NCBI RefSeq assembly: GCF_009905735.1
Contig: NZ_JAAALE010000014.1
Location: forward strand, 1-64,000
Reading direction: 5' to 3'
Source of the DNA: Porphyrobacter sp. SLTP
GTDB taxonomy: Bacteria; Pseudomonadota; Alphaproteobacteria; Sphingomonadales; Sphingomonadaceae
Length of the DNA stretch: 64,000 nt
Shown: positions 1 through 7,725 of the stretch, one piece after another
Layout of the letters: each line of letters starts with the position of its first letter
How positions within the stretch are numbered: the stretch's first letter is position 1
Notes under the pieces: generated by a model
The model's database searches: none
Told to the model about the DNA's origin: nothing
Seen by the model: only the letters and a program-made list of their open reading frames with translations
Made by a program: the position numbers and the translations under genes

Positions 1-473
1 GCCCATTCGCCAAGGTGGTCGCCCGCGCGGCGGCCCAGCAGCACGCCTGCGCCGCTCATGACGAAGGTGACGATCCCGATCAGCGCCACGGCCAGCCACG
101 GCGATACGCCGAGTGCGGGCAGGGTGATCCCCGCCGCCAGCGCATCAATACTGGTGGCCACACCCGCGATCAGCAAGGTGCGCCCGGTGAGCGCGCGCGC
201 GGCCTCCTCGTCGCCGACATGCCCGCCCAGCATCCGTACCCCGAGAAAGGTCAGCAGACCGAACGCGATCCAGTGATCGACCGCTTCGACATAGATCAGC
301 GCCACTGCGCCGATGAACCATCCGGCAAGCGGCATCAGCGCCTGAAACACCCCGAAGGTGAACGCAATGGCCAGCCCGCCGCGCGGCGAGGGCCGGAACC
401 TCGCACCTTGCGTAAGGGCGACCGCAAAGGCGTCCATCGCCAGCGCGAGAGCAAGGAGCAGGGCTTCGATCAT
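1..473 (-). CDS. mntP: Manganese efflux pump MntP, 3' end cut by window edge
   Basis: Inner-membrane Mn2+ exporter of the MntP (DUF204) family. The visible 157 residues start at an ATG read leftward from 473 with a hydrophobic segment holding the family Met-Asp-Ala-Phe-Ala-Val motif (about residues 13-18). A second repeat carries Ser-Ile-Asp-Ala-Leu-Ala around residues 112-117. These paired acidic motifs in membrane helices are the MntP signature. Family members are usually about 190 residues, so roughly the last 30 are outside the window. The gene starts 28 bases after the parE stop on the same strand, so it may be co-transcribed with parDE. No Mn riboswitch can fit in that gap. Family call is confident; the metal is inferred from the family. 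Confidence 0.88.
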   Translation of the reverse strand, partial: MIEALLLALALAMDAFAVALTQGARFRPSPRGGLAIAFTFGVFQALMPLAGWFIGAVALIYVEAVDHWIAFGLLTFLGVRMLGGHVGDEEAARALTGRTLLIAGVATSIDALAAGITLPALGVSPWLAVALIGIVTFVMSGAGVLLGRRAGDHLGEW

Positions 474-501
474 GAGGCGGGAATGCTCGGCGAGATGGGT
501 T

Positions 502-801
502 TCAGACAGGCAGGACGGTCAAATCCCGGCGTCCGTGGACGATCCGCTCGATCACCACAAGAGCCTCCGCCTCGCGATAACGGTAGAGGACGAGGTAGCT
601 GTCCTGCAACAGCAGCCGCACACCGGGCCCCGCATCTTCGCGGGCGTGGCCGATTTCAGGGAAATCAGTGAGCCGCGCGATCGCATTCTCGATCCGGTCG
701 ATCTGCCGGTCGGCGGCCGCGATGCTGTCGGCGGCGATATGCAGCCAGATGTCAACAAGGTCGGCCCGCGCCGCGTTGGAATAGCGTGTGTCGACGCTCA
801 T
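502..801 (-). CDS. parE: ParE/RelE-family toxin of a type II toxin-antitoxin pair
   Basis: A 99-residue protein of the RelE/ParE superfamily. It has an N-terminal helical part with Ala-Arg-Ala-Asp-Leu-Val-Asp-Ile-Trp near residues 11-19, a central Phe-Pro-Glu-Ile-Gly-His segment, and the C-terminal strand pattern Tyr-Leu-Val-Leu-Tyr-Arg-Tyr followed by an Arg-Ile-Val-His-Gly-Arg-Arg motif typical of ParE. ParE toxins of this type usually poison DNA gyrase; some relatives cleave mRNA instead, so the target is inferred. Its start overlaps the antitoxin stop by 4 bases, the usual translational coupling. Full length for the family, no sign of decay. Confidence 0.9.
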   Translation of the reverse strand: MSVDTRYSNAARADLVDIWLHIAADSIAAADRQIDRIENAIARLTDFPEIGHAREDAGPGVRLLLQDSYLVLYRYREAEALVVIERIVHGRRDLTVLPV

Positions 802-1073
802 TCAGCCGACGGGGACAGGCGTCTGCGCCCTTCGGCCTTGATCGCCGCAAAATCGAGCGGGCCATCGCTATATCCGCTCGCTTCCGCGTCAGCGAGCAGG
901 CGGCGCAGGCGGGCTGTCGCCAATTCCTTGCGGCTCCGCTGTTCGCGCCAGTCGCGCAGTGCTTCGCGCACGACCTCGCTGGTTGAGGCGTAATCGCCCG
1001 AGGCGACCGCGTCCTGCACTTCGGCCAGCAGTTCGCCCGTCAGGGAGACTGAGATTTTCTCAACCTTGCTCAT
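798..1073 (-). CDS. parD: ParD-family antitoxin (ribbon-helix-helix)
   Basis: A 91-residue antitoxin. Residues 1-50 form a ribbon-helix-helix DNA-binding domain (Lys-Ile-Ser-Val-Ser-Leu strand, then Tyr-Ala-Ser-Thr-Ser-Glu-Val-Val-Arg-Glu-Ala-Leu), matching ParD/CopG. The charged C-terminal half should wrap the ParE toxin. The ATG at 1073 lies only seven bases from a perfect inverted repeat (1080-1102), the likely autoregulatory operator. No Shine-Dalgarno sequence is visible between the repeat and the ATG, so the message may have a very short or no leader. Antitoxin-first order and the 4-base overlap with parE are typical of the family. Confidence 0.9.
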   Translation of the reverse strand: MSKVEKISVSLTGELLAEVQDAVASGDYASTSEVVREALRDWREQRSRKELATARLRRLLADAEASGYSDGPLDFAAIKAEGRRRLSPSAE

Positions 1074-1079
1074 GGGTAA

Positions 1080-1102
1080 ATGGTAGCACTATTTGCTACC
1101 AT
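1080..1102. promoter_or_regulatory. Perfect inverted repeat, probable ParD/ParDE operator
   Basis: Two perfect 9-base arms (ATGGTAGCA and TGCTACCAT) separated by CTATT lie directly upstream of the parD start. Ribbon-helix-helix antitoxins bind such repeats to repress their own operon. The position next to the start codon means bound protein would cover the promoter or transcript start. Confidence 0.75.
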
Positions 1103-1170
1103 CAGCAATCAGGGGCTCGCCAGAACTAGGGCAAGGAGGAGGGCGGCAATCATGGTTCCAGCGGCTTCGA

Positions 1171-1914
1171 TCAGTTCGCGGGGTCGGAGACGAAGCCGAC
1201 CGATGCACCCGTCTTCTGGAGTTCATACATCGCGGCTGCAACACAGCGCCATGGTGTTTGCGAGCTACCGCGAACCTCAAAGCGCAGACCTTTGTCGATG
1301 TCCGGAAGTTCGACAATCCGGCTGTGCCAAGGGCCATCGGGCGAAACTGCAAAGCGGCACCCAGCATCGTCGCCCGCGATATGGAGCGTGATCGCTGCGG
1401 CATCTCCTGATGCGGCAGCAGTTTGGGGAGGGGCCAGTGCGGCGAGCTCCGCGAAAATCGCATCCTCGCTGCGGCTGGCGGCGTTGCGCCAGCTTGCGGC
1501 GGTGTCGAGGTTCACCGCGCGGCCATCGGCGGTCAACACCAGCAAGGCAGGCGTCCCGGGGACGTCCTCAAGGCCAAAGCGCTTGGCAATGTCGAGGTTC
1601 CTGCCCTCTCCGGTCTGCGGGACGCCGACATCGATGAACACCACTTCGTAGCTCTGCGCGGTCAAAGCGGCAAAGCGCGGGGTTTCCAGCCAGCCGGCCA
1701 GTGCGCGGCTATCGTGGCACCAGTTCGCGCCCAGCACCAGCAGCACCCGCTTGCCATTGGCGGAAGCGCGGGCGAGTGCGGCGTCGACGTCAGCGGTGGC
1801 AACGGCGGTGGCGGAATAGGCGCGCGCTTCGGGATGGGCCGGAGCGGCATCGCCTGTCGTCGCGCAGGCGGCCAGCGCCAGCGCCAGACTTGCAGCAATC
1901 GCGGCGCGGATCAC
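1171..1914 (-). CDS. Thioredoxin-like lipoprotein with CxxS active site
   Basis: A 247-residue predicted lipoprotein: an N-terminal hydrophobic signal ending in a lipobox (Leu-Ala-Ala-Cys, Cys at 17), then a thioredoxin-like domain (about 45-160). The active-site loop reads Trp-Cys-His-Asp-Ser (Cys near residue 67), so the second catalytic cysteine is a serine. A cis-proline loop (Val-Pro-Gly-Thr-Pro) is present. A C-terminal domain (about 165-247) is not recognised. A CxxS site suggests a monothiol, isomerase or thiol-trapping role rather than a two-electron reductase. The GTG start overlaps the ispG stop by 4 bases, so it is probably translated from the ispG message. The substrate is unknown. 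Confidence 0.72.
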   Translation of the reverse strand: MIRAAIAASLALALAACATTGDAAPAHPEARAYSATAVATADVDAALARASANGKRVLLVLGANWCHDSRALAGWLETPRFAALTAQSYEVVFIDVGVPQTGEGRNLDIAKRFGLEDVPGTPALLVLTADGRAVNLDTAASWRNAASRSEDAIFAELAALAPPQTAAASGDAAAITLHIAGDDAGCRFAVSPDGPWHSRIVELPDIDKGLRFEVRGSSQTPWRCVAAAMYELQKTGASVGFVSDPAN

Positions 1915-3059
1915 TCGGCGGCTTCGGCAGGTGCTGCGTGGGGATCAAAGGCGGTTGCTTCGCCCGCTTCGATGGCCGCGGCCTTTTCCTCGACCAGCCG
2001 GACGATGTGATCGAGCATCGCCTCGTCATCGATCGCATGGGCTTTCATGCCGGACAGGTAGACCATGTGCTTGCCATTGCCGCCGCCGGTGAGGCCGATA
2101 TCGGTCTCGCGCGCTTCGCCGGGGCCGTTGACCACGCAGCCGAGCACCGAGAGGCTCATCGGGGTCTTGATGTGTTCGAGCCGCTTTTCGAGGGTTTCGA
2201 CCGTGCGGATCACATCGAAACCCTGCCGCGAGCAGGACGGGCAGGACACCACCCGCACGCCGCGCGTGCGCAGGCCCAGGGCCTTGAGCATGTGGTAGCC
2301 GACCTTGATTTCTTCTTCCGGTTCCGCCGACAGGCTGACGCGGATCGTGTCGCCAATACCCGCCCACAGCAGCGAGCCCATGCCGATGCTGGATTTCACC
2401 GTGCCGCCGATCAACCCGCCCGCTTCGGTGATGCCGAGGTGCAGCGGGCAATCGACCGTCTCGGCAAGGCCATGATAGGCCGCGACCGCAAGAAACACGT
2501 CCGAGGCCTTCACCGCCACCTTGAATTCGTGGAAATCGTGATCCTGCAACAGCTTGATGTGATCCAGCGCGCTTTCGATCAGCGCTTCGGGGCAGGGCTC
2601 GCCATATTTTTCGAGCAAGTCTTTTTCCAGCGACCCCGCGTTCACCCCGATGCGGATCGCGCAGCCATTGGCCTTGGCGGCGCGCACCACTTCGGCCACG
2701 CGCTGGGCCGAGCCGATATTGCCCGGATTGATGCGCAGGCAGGCCGCGCCAGCGTCCGCCGCTTCCAGCGCGCGCTTGTAATGGAAGTGGATATCCGCGA
2801 CGATGGGAATACGCGCGCCGCGCGTGATCTTCTTGAAATCGCGGGTCGATTCCTCGGTCGGGCAGGACACGCGAATGATGTCCGCCCCCACTTCCTCGCA
2901 GCGCCGGATCTGGTCGAGCGTCGCCTTCACGTCCTCGGTGGGGGTGTTGGTCATGGTTTGCACGGTGATGGGAGCATCACCGCCTACGGGGACATTCCCC
3001 ACCATGATCTGGCGACATTTGCGCCGTTCGATCGTGCGCCACGGACGGATGGAAGACAT
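1911..3059 (-). CDS. ispG: 4-hydroxy-3-methylbut-2-en-1-yl diphosphate synthase (flavodoxin)
   Basis: IspG (GcpE), the penultimate step of the MEP isoprenoid pathway, converts MEcPP to HMBPP with a [4Fe-4S] cluster in the cytoplasm. An N-terminal TIM-barrel part ([15 protein letters not shown]) is followed by the cluster region with Cys-Pro-Ser-Cys and [10 protein letters not shown], which supplies the three Cys ligands and the Glu. The start is placed at the internal ATG at 3059 (382 residues), where family similarity begins (Arg-Arg-Lys); a start 26 codons upstream would add a low-complexity stretch. The downstream thioredoxin-like gene overlaps its stop. Confidence 0.96.
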   Translation of the reverse strand: MSSIRPWRTIERRKCRQIMVGNVPVGGDAPITVQTMTNTPTEDVKATLDQIRRCEEVGADIIRVSCPTEESTRDFKKITRGARIPIVADIHFHYKRALEAADAGAACLRINPGNIGSAQRVAEVVRAAKANGCAIRIGVNAGSLEKDLLEKYGEPCPEALIESALDHIKLLQDHDFHEFKVAVKASDVFLAVAAYHGLAETVDCPLHLGITEAGGLIGGTVKSSIGMGSLLWAGIGDTIRVSLSAEPEEEIKVGYHMLKALGLRTRGVRVVSCPSCSRQGFDVIRTVETLEKRLEHIKTPMSLSVLGCVVNGPGEARETDIGLTGGGNGKHMVYLSGMKAHAIDDEAMLDHIVRLVEEKAAAIEAGEATAFDPHAAPAEAAE

Positions 3060-3207
3060 GGGGCAGCCTATAGTCGCTCCGGCGTGGGCCTGCAATGACC
3101 CGCACGGCGGTTCGGCGCATGGCGGGCGCGCCTTCAAATCTTACAACTGTCGCATATTGGCGCAGGGGCGGATTTGCCGGTTCGTGGGAAGCAAACCGCA
3201 AGCTATT

Positions 3208-3227
3208 TGTGACACTACGGGGTCACA
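3208..3227. promoter_or_regulatory. Inverted repeat in the ispG / membrane-protein divergent region
   Basis: TGTGAC and GTCACA arms separated by 8 bases lie 42 bases upstream of the ATG at 3270. Overlapping it is a plausible sigma-70-like pair, TTGTGA at 3207 and TACACT at 3231 with an 18-base spacer. This could be an operator over the promoter of the rightward gene. It is not a standard CRP/FNR site, because the half-site spacing is too wide. Confidence 0.35.
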
Positions 3228-3269
3228 CAATACACTCTGTTGCAGGTTCTCTGCGCATCAGGACGGAAC

Positions 3270-4013
3270 ATGGCGATGATCATGATCGGCGATCTTTGGC
3301 GGACAAGTGTCGAGCTGGCGCGGTCGCGCGCGCTGCACATCGCGCTGATGTGCGTGGTTCCCTATGCCTGCGTGCTGGTGGGTCTGGATGTCGCCGCGCA
3401 TTACGGCGACGCCACCGGCGCGGCGCTGCCGACGCAGTTCTTCATGTCGCAGGATGGCTCCTTTGCGGAGTTCCTCGAATATTCGCTGACCACGGCCTCA
3501 GCCGTGTTGCTGTTCGTGCTGTGGTTGCGCACCCGCGCGATGGTCTATCTCACCAGCGCGGTGCTGTTCGTGTGGATGACGCTCGACAACTGGGGCGAGG
3601 TGCATGAGCAACTTGGCTTCTCCTTTGCTGCCGATATGCCGATTTTCGCATGGGTGCCGGTGCATCCCAATCACCTGGCGGAAACGCTGGTGTTCGGCGT
3701 TATCGGGCTGGTGTGGTTGACCGGGATGGTGGTGGCGCTGCGTCAGGCGGACCGGCGCGCGGCAATCCACGGCGTGCTGCTCGCGCTGTGCATTGCCGGT
3801 GCGGCGGTGTTCGGCGTGGCGGTTGATATGGTGACATCCTGGGGCGAGCACACGCCCGGCGTGCTCAATCTCCTCGCCTTCATCGAGGACGAGGGCGAGT
3901 TCACCATGATCCTGATCATGTTCGCGCTGAGCGTCGGGATCTTCGATGTCGAAGCGCGCCGCCTGAAGCATCAGACCTCCGCGCAAGGCGGGCTGCGCAC
4001 CGCCAGCGCTTGA
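3270..4013 (+). CDS. Multi-spanning inner-membrane protein of unknown function
   Basis: A 247-residue protein with about five or six predicted membrane helices (for example near residues 18-40, 75-95, 96-112, 140-160, 168-190 and 210-228). Polar stretches between them are rich in Asp, Glu and His (Asp-Asn-Trp-Gly-Glu-Val-His-Glu; Glu-Asp-Glu-Gly-Glu-Phe). No family recognised; it is not obviously a transporter. The ATG at 3270 is preceded by an AGGA-type ribosome site; an upstream TTG at 3240 in frame is less likely. It is divergent from ispG and shares its upstream region. Confidence 0.7.
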   Translation: MAMIMIGDLWRTSVELARSRALHIALMCVVPYACVLVGLDVAAHYGDATGAALPTQFFMSQDGSFAEFLEYSLTTASAVLLFVLWLRTRAMVYLTSAVLFVWMTLDNWGEVHEQLGFSFAADMPIFAWVPVHPNHLAETLVFGVIGLVWLTGMVVALRQADRRAAIHGVLLALCIAGAAVFGVAVDMVTSWGEHTPGVLNLLAFIEDEGEFTMILIMFALSVGIFDVEARRLKHQTSAQGGLRTASA

Positions 4014-4058
4014 CTTGCCTCCCCGGCGCGGCACTCTGCCGCCACAAGGGGAGAGATC

Positions 4059-4997
4059 ATGCTGACCGACAGTTCCATCGCGCTGCGCAGCGCCAGCCCG
4101 AGCCTGCTGATGCGGGTGATCAAATTCGTGATCGCGCGCGGCAAGCCGGTGTTCCCGCATGACGAGGCTGGCTTTCACGCAGTGATGGCCGGGCGGCGGC
4201 TGCCCGTCGATGCGCCGATGCCCGAAGGGTTCCGCAAGCGCTTTGTCGTCGAGGAACGCGAGGTGCTGGGCAGCCGGGTGGTGACGCTGCATCCCAAGGG
4301 CGGCCCCGGCGCGTGGCACATGCTCTATTTCCACGGCGGCGGGTTCGTGCAGCCGATGTTCAAGGTGCACTGGCCGCTGGTCGCCGCAATGGTGAAGGCC
4401 TGCGGGATCAGCGTGACCGTGCCGCTGTATCCGATGGTGCCCGAAGCGCCCTACACCGCGCAGGACGCACTGGCGGACGCGGTCTATGCCGATCTCGCGG
4501 CGCGTCACGATCCGGCGCGGATCATCCTCAACGGGGATAGCGCGGGCGGGCATATGGCGCTGGTTTTGGCGCTCAGGCTGGTGCGGAGCGGTGGGCCGCT
4601 GCCGGGCAAGCTTGCGCTGTTTGCCCCGTGGCTCGATCTCGGGCTGGCGGACCCCGCAATCGCCGCGGTGGAACCGCATGACCTGATGCTCAAGATCGGC
4701 ACCCTGCGCGCGTGCGGCGGTCTGGTCGCAGCGGGGCGGGCGATGGATGATCCCGACGTTAGCCCGCTCTACGCCGCGCCGGAACTGCTAGCCCAGCTAC
4801 CCCCGACCCGCATCTGGACCGGGCGGCACGACATCTTCATCGTCGATTCGCGCAGCTTCACAGGGCGGCTGCGCGCCGCCGGGGTGTACGCCAAGCTCTA
4901 CGAATACGAGGCCGCACCGCACGTCTTCATGGCGGTCCTGCCCACCCGCGAGGCGAAGGACGTGATCGGATTGCTGCGGGCGTTCCTCGCCGATTAA
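4059..4997 (+). CDS. Alpha/beta hydrolase, hormone-sensitive lipase (family IV) esterase
   Basis: A 312-residue cytoplasmic esterase of the HSL/bacterial family IV type. The oxyanion motif His-Gly-Gly-Gly is at residues 92-95 and the nucleophile elbow Gly-Asp-Ser-Ala-Gly-Gly puts the catalytic Ser at 161. The Asp (Gly-Arg-His-Asp, about 255) and His (Ala-Pro-His-Val-Phe, about 290) complete the triad. The substrate is probably a short- to medium-chain acyl ester; the sequence does not say more. The ATG at 4059 follows a purine-rich GGGGAGAG site. Its stop codon overlaps the stop of the convergent SDR gene by four bases. Confidence 0.9.
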   Translation: MLTDSSIALRSASPSLLMRVIKFVIARGKPVFPHDEAGFHAVMAGRRLPVDAPMPEGFRKRFVVEEREVLGSRVVTLHPKGGPGAWHMLYFHGGGFVQPMFKVHWPLVAAMVKACGISVTVPLYPMVPEAPYTAQDALADAVYADLAARHDPARIILNGDSAGGHMALVLALRLVRSGGPLPGKLALFAPWLDLGLADPAIAAVEPHDLMLKIGTLRACGGLVAAGRAMDDPDVSPLYAAPELLAQLPPTRIWTGRHDIFIVDSRSFTGRLRAAGVYAKLYEYEAAPHVFMAVLPTREAKDVIGLLRAFLAD

Positions 4998-5944
4998 CTC
5001 GGGAACCTAGCCCCGGTCAGTTCCTCGCTCAGCTTCCACAACTGGTCGGCGAAGCTGGGGTTGAGCGCGTAGGAGCGCACCCCGCCGCTGGCCGATTCGT
5101 CATCCACTTCGGCGACATGGCAGTCCTCGCAATAGACCCCGCCCTTGCCTTCGAGTTCAGGGGCGGTGGCCGCCCAGCAGCTGGTCGCGGCACCCTGCGG
5201 GATGGTCTTCCATGCAAAGCTGGTATCGCGCGAGGAAATCCGCGCCATCAAAGCCTCGCGCATGTCCTGCGTCATGTAGCGGCCGAGGTTGGTCTCGATC
5301 CCGCCGGGATGCGCCGCATAGGCGTGGATACCCATCACCGCATAACGCGCCTCGATCCCGACCGAGAACAGCACGTTCGCGGTCTTGGACTGGCCGTAGC
5401 TCGACCACGGATCATAGGGGCGGTGCACGAAATTGGGGTCGTCGAAATGGACCGGCCCCATGTGGTGCCCGCGGCTCGACAGGTTGACGATGCGCTTGGC
5501 CGTGCCCGCCTCAATCAGCGGCATGAGTTCCGCCGTCAGCGCGAAGTGGCCCAGATGGTTTGTGCCGAACTGCCGCTCGAACCCGTCGGCGGTGTGTTCG
5601 AACGGGGTGGCCATCACCCCGGCATTGTTGATCAGCAGGTCGATCCGGGCGAACCGCTGGCGCGCGCGCGATGTCGCGGCGCGGATGCTTTCGAGCGAGG
5701 CGAGGTCGACCGTGATGGTATCGAGCCGCGCGTCCGGCACGGTCGCAAGGATCGCGGCGACCGCTTCGTCCAGCTTGGCCTGATCGCGTCCCGCCAGCAC
5801 CACATGGGCGCCCTTGGCCGCCATCGCACGGGCGGTTTCCTGCCCCAGCCCGGAATTGGCCCCGGTGATGAACGCGGTTTGCCCCGAGAGGTCGATGCCC
5901 TCCAGCACCTCGTCGGTGGTGCTGCTCCAGCCAAATGCGCTCAT
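4994..5944 (-). CDS. Short-chain dehydrogenase/reductase, WW-oxidoreductase/retinol dehydrogenase-like
   Basis: A 316-residue SDR. The NAD(P)-binding Thr-Gly-Ala-Asn-Ser-Gly-Leu-Gly motif spans residues 27-34, Asn-Asn-Ala-Gly is at 106-109, Ser at about 156, and the catalytic Tyr-183/Lys-187 pair is in Tyr-Gly-Gln-Ser-Lys. The TGANSGLG form and length of about 315 match retinol-dehydrogenase-like SDRs of unknown bacterial substrate. AGGAG precedes the ATG at suitable spacing. It lies 16 bases downstream of a GNAT gene on the same strand, so the two probably form an operon. Confidence 0.9.
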   Translation of the reverse strand: MSAFGWSSTTDEVLEGIDLSGQTAFITGANSGLGQETARAMAAKGAHVVLAGRDQAKLDEAVAAILATVPDARLDTITVDLASLESIRAATSRARQRFARIDLLINNAGVMATPFEHTADGFERQFGTNHLGHFALTAELMPLIEAGTAKRIVNLSSRGHHMGPVHFDDPNFVHRPYDPWSSYGQSKTANVLFSVGIEARYAVMGIHAYAAHPGGIETNLGRYMTQDMREALMARISSRDTSFAWKTIPQGAATSCWAATAPELEGKGGVYCEDCHVAEVDDESASGGVRSYALNPSFADQLWKLSEELTGARFPS

Positions 5945-5960
5945 GATCCCGCTCCTGTGG

Positions 5961-6473
5961 TTATAGCTTCAATTCGTACAAAAATTCCGCGTCGAGTTGC
6001 TCGCCCACCTGAAAGGTGATGTCGGCGATCTTGCCGAAGCCATAGCGCTGGTAGAACCGCTGCGCGCCGAAGTTCTCAGAATAAACCGACAGAAGGACCG
6101 CATCATGCGACCGCTCGCGCGCCACGCCCAGCGCCCAGTCCATCAGCTTGGCGCCGATGCCCGTGCCGGTGTGGGTGGGCAGGGCGTAGAGCTGGCCCAG
6201 CTCGATCGGATCGCGCGCATCGCTGTAGCTGGTGTAGTGGCTGGGGTAGCGCAGCTTGCAATAGGCAACCAGCGCGCCGTCCTCTTCCGCGAGGCAGTGG
6301 GTGCAGCTGTCGCCCGCGATTTCCTCGGCGACCGGGCCGGGTGCGTGAACCTGCGCCAGAAAGGCGGCGAGATCTTCGGGTGTGTAGAGATGCCCGAACG
6401 CGGCGATGAAGGTTTCCGCGCCCAGTGCGGCAAGCGCAGGGGCATCGGCGAGGGTGGCGGGACGCAGGATCAT
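5961..6473 (-). CDS. GNAT family N-acetyltransferase
   Basis: A 170-residue single-domain acetyltransferase. It starts with the usual Ile-Leu-Arg-Pro-Ala-Thr strand. The acetyl-CoA loop is Thr-Gly-Thr-Gly-Ile-Gly-Ala-Lys-Leu (about 102-110), and the end carries Ala-Gln-Arg-Phe-Tyr-Gln-Arg-Tyr-Gly-Phe, the common GNAT motif B. Substrate unknown; small molecules or protein N-termini are both possible. It is first of a two-gene unit with the SDR and divergent from the isoaspartyl peptidase gene. Confidence 0.88.
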   Translation of the reverse strand: MILRPATLADAPALAALGAETFIAAFGHLYTPEDLAAFLAQVHAPGPVAEEIAGDSCTHCLAEEDGALVAYCKLRYPSHYTSYSDARDPIELGQLYALPTHTGTGIGAKLMDWALGVARERSHDAVLLSVYSENFGAQRFYQRYGFGKIADITFQVGEQLDAEFLYELKL

Positions 6474-6547
6474 GGCACCGCCCTAGCGTGCGCGGGGCGC
6501 GCTGTTAAGCTGGCGAAACGGTGAGCGGCGCGTTACACCTTGCCGCC

Positions 6548-7624
6548 ATGAACAAACTGATCGCTGCTCTCGCTCTCGCCCTGATCCCCACCGCAGCCTT
6601 GGCTGAGGAGGCCGCGCCCCCAGCCCCCAAGTGGTCGATTGCGATTCACGGTGGGGCCGGGACGCTCGATCCCAAGGCGATGACGCCGGAAAAGCGCGCC
6701 GAGTACGAAGCTGCGCTTCAGGTCGCGCTCGATGCCGGAGCGAAGGTGCTGGCCGAGGGCGGCAGCGCGATGGACGCGGTGAAGGCGGCGATCATCCCGA
6801 TGGAGGATTCACCGCTGTTCAATGCGGGCAAGGGCGCGGTGTTCACCTGGGAGGGGACCAACGAGCTCGACGCCTCGATCATGGACGGCCGCGATCGCTC
6901 AGCCGGGGCAATTGCCGGGGTGAAGACGGTGAAGAACCCGATCCTCCTCGCAGACACCGTGCGCACGCAGAGCGAGCACGTGATGCTGATGGGCGCGGGC
7001 GCGGAAGCATTTGCAGTCGAGAAGGGCTTTGCCGTCACCCCGCCCGAATATTTCGCCACCCCGGCGCGGCGCGAGGCGCTGGAGCGGCTGAAGGCGGAGA
7101 AGCTTTCGGCGCTGGATGTCGATCACAAGTTCGGCACGGTGGGCGCGGTGGCGCTCGACCAGAACGGCAATCTGGCGGCGGGCACCTCGACCGGCGGGAT
7201 GACCGGCAAGCGCTGGGGCCGCGTCGGCGATGCGCCGGTGATCGGCGCGGGGACCTATGCGGATAATCGCGCCTGTGCGGTCTCGGCGACAGGCTGGGGG
7301 GAATACTTCTTGCGCGTCGGCGTGGCGCACGAGATTTGTGCGCGGTTGCGAGCGACCAACGAGGTGAAAGTCGCGATGGCGGACGAAGGTGCTGCCGCCG
7401 AAAGCATACGCACAGAAGAAGCCCAGTATATCGCCGACGCTGTCATGGCCGACGTCAAGCAGCTTGGCGGCGATGGCGGGGTGATCCTCGTCACGCCCGA
7501 GGGCCACGCGATCTTCAGCTTCAATACCACCGGCATGTATCGCGGCCGCGCGACCAGCGCAGGGATGAAAGAGGTGGCGATCTTCGGCGGTGAGGAAAAG
7601 GCGTCAGCGACGCCGGATCACTGA
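6548..7624 (+). CDS. Exported isoaspartyl peptidase / plant-type L-asparaginase
   Basis: An Ntn-hydrolase of the IaaA/plant-type asparaginase family that removes isoaspartyl residues from peptides and may hydrolyse Asn. A cleavable signal peptide (residues 1-21, ending Ala-Leu-Ala) points to the periplasm. The mature chain starts with the family His-Gly-Gly-Ala-Gly-Thr motif. Autocleavage should occur before Thr in Phe-Gly-Thr-Val-Gly-Ala-Val-Ala-Leu-Asp, freeing the nucleophile; the Thr-Ser-Thr-Gly-Gly substrate loop follows. At 358 residues the length is normal. The ATG at 6548 is chosen over an in-frame start at 6521 because the signal peptide begins there. Confidence 0.92.
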   Translation: MNKLIAALALALIPTAALAEEAAPPAPKWSIAIHGGAGTLDPKAMTPEKRAEYEAALQVALDAGAKVLAEGGSAMDAVKAAIIPMEDSPLFNAGKGAVFTWEGTNELDASIMDGRDRSAGAIAGVKTVKNPILLADTVRTQSEHVMLMGAGAEAFAVEKGFAVTPPEYFATPARREALERLKAEKLSALDVDHKFGTVGAVALDQNGNLAAGTSTGGMTGKRWGRVGDAPVIGAGTYADNRACAVSATGWGEYFLRVGVAHEICARLRATNEVKVAMADEGAAAESIRTEEAQYIADAVMADVKQLGGDGGVILVTPEGHAIFSFNTTGMYRGRATSAGMKEVAIFGGEEKASATPDH

Positions 7625-7717
7625 AGCCCCTTCCCTTGAGGGAAGGGGTTGGGGATGGGTGTGCGACACCCGTTGGCGCGGAACCCCCATCCCAACCCTT
7701 CCCCAAGGGAAAGGGCT
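7625..7717. repeat. Intergenic inverted repeat (family A), terminator-like
   Basis: Two imperfect arms of about 34 bases (7625-7660 and 7684-7717) of the type AGCCCCTTCCCTTGAGGGAA followed by GGGGTTGGGGATGGG, separated by about 25 bases. It fills the gap between two convergent stops (7624 and 7726). Elements of this composition are scattered in sphingomonad genomes; here it likely acts as a bidirectional terminator. Confidence 0.75.
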
Positions 7718-7725
7718 AAACTCAC

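Noticed and set aside
1109..1153. 14-codon hydrophobic frame on the minus strand after the thioredoxin-like gene
   Set aside because: Too short, no ribosome site, and hydrophobic runs are common by chance in this composition.
3208..3227. CRP/FNR site upstream of the 3270 gene
   Set aside because: Half sites TGTGA and TCACA are 10 bases apart instead of the required 6.
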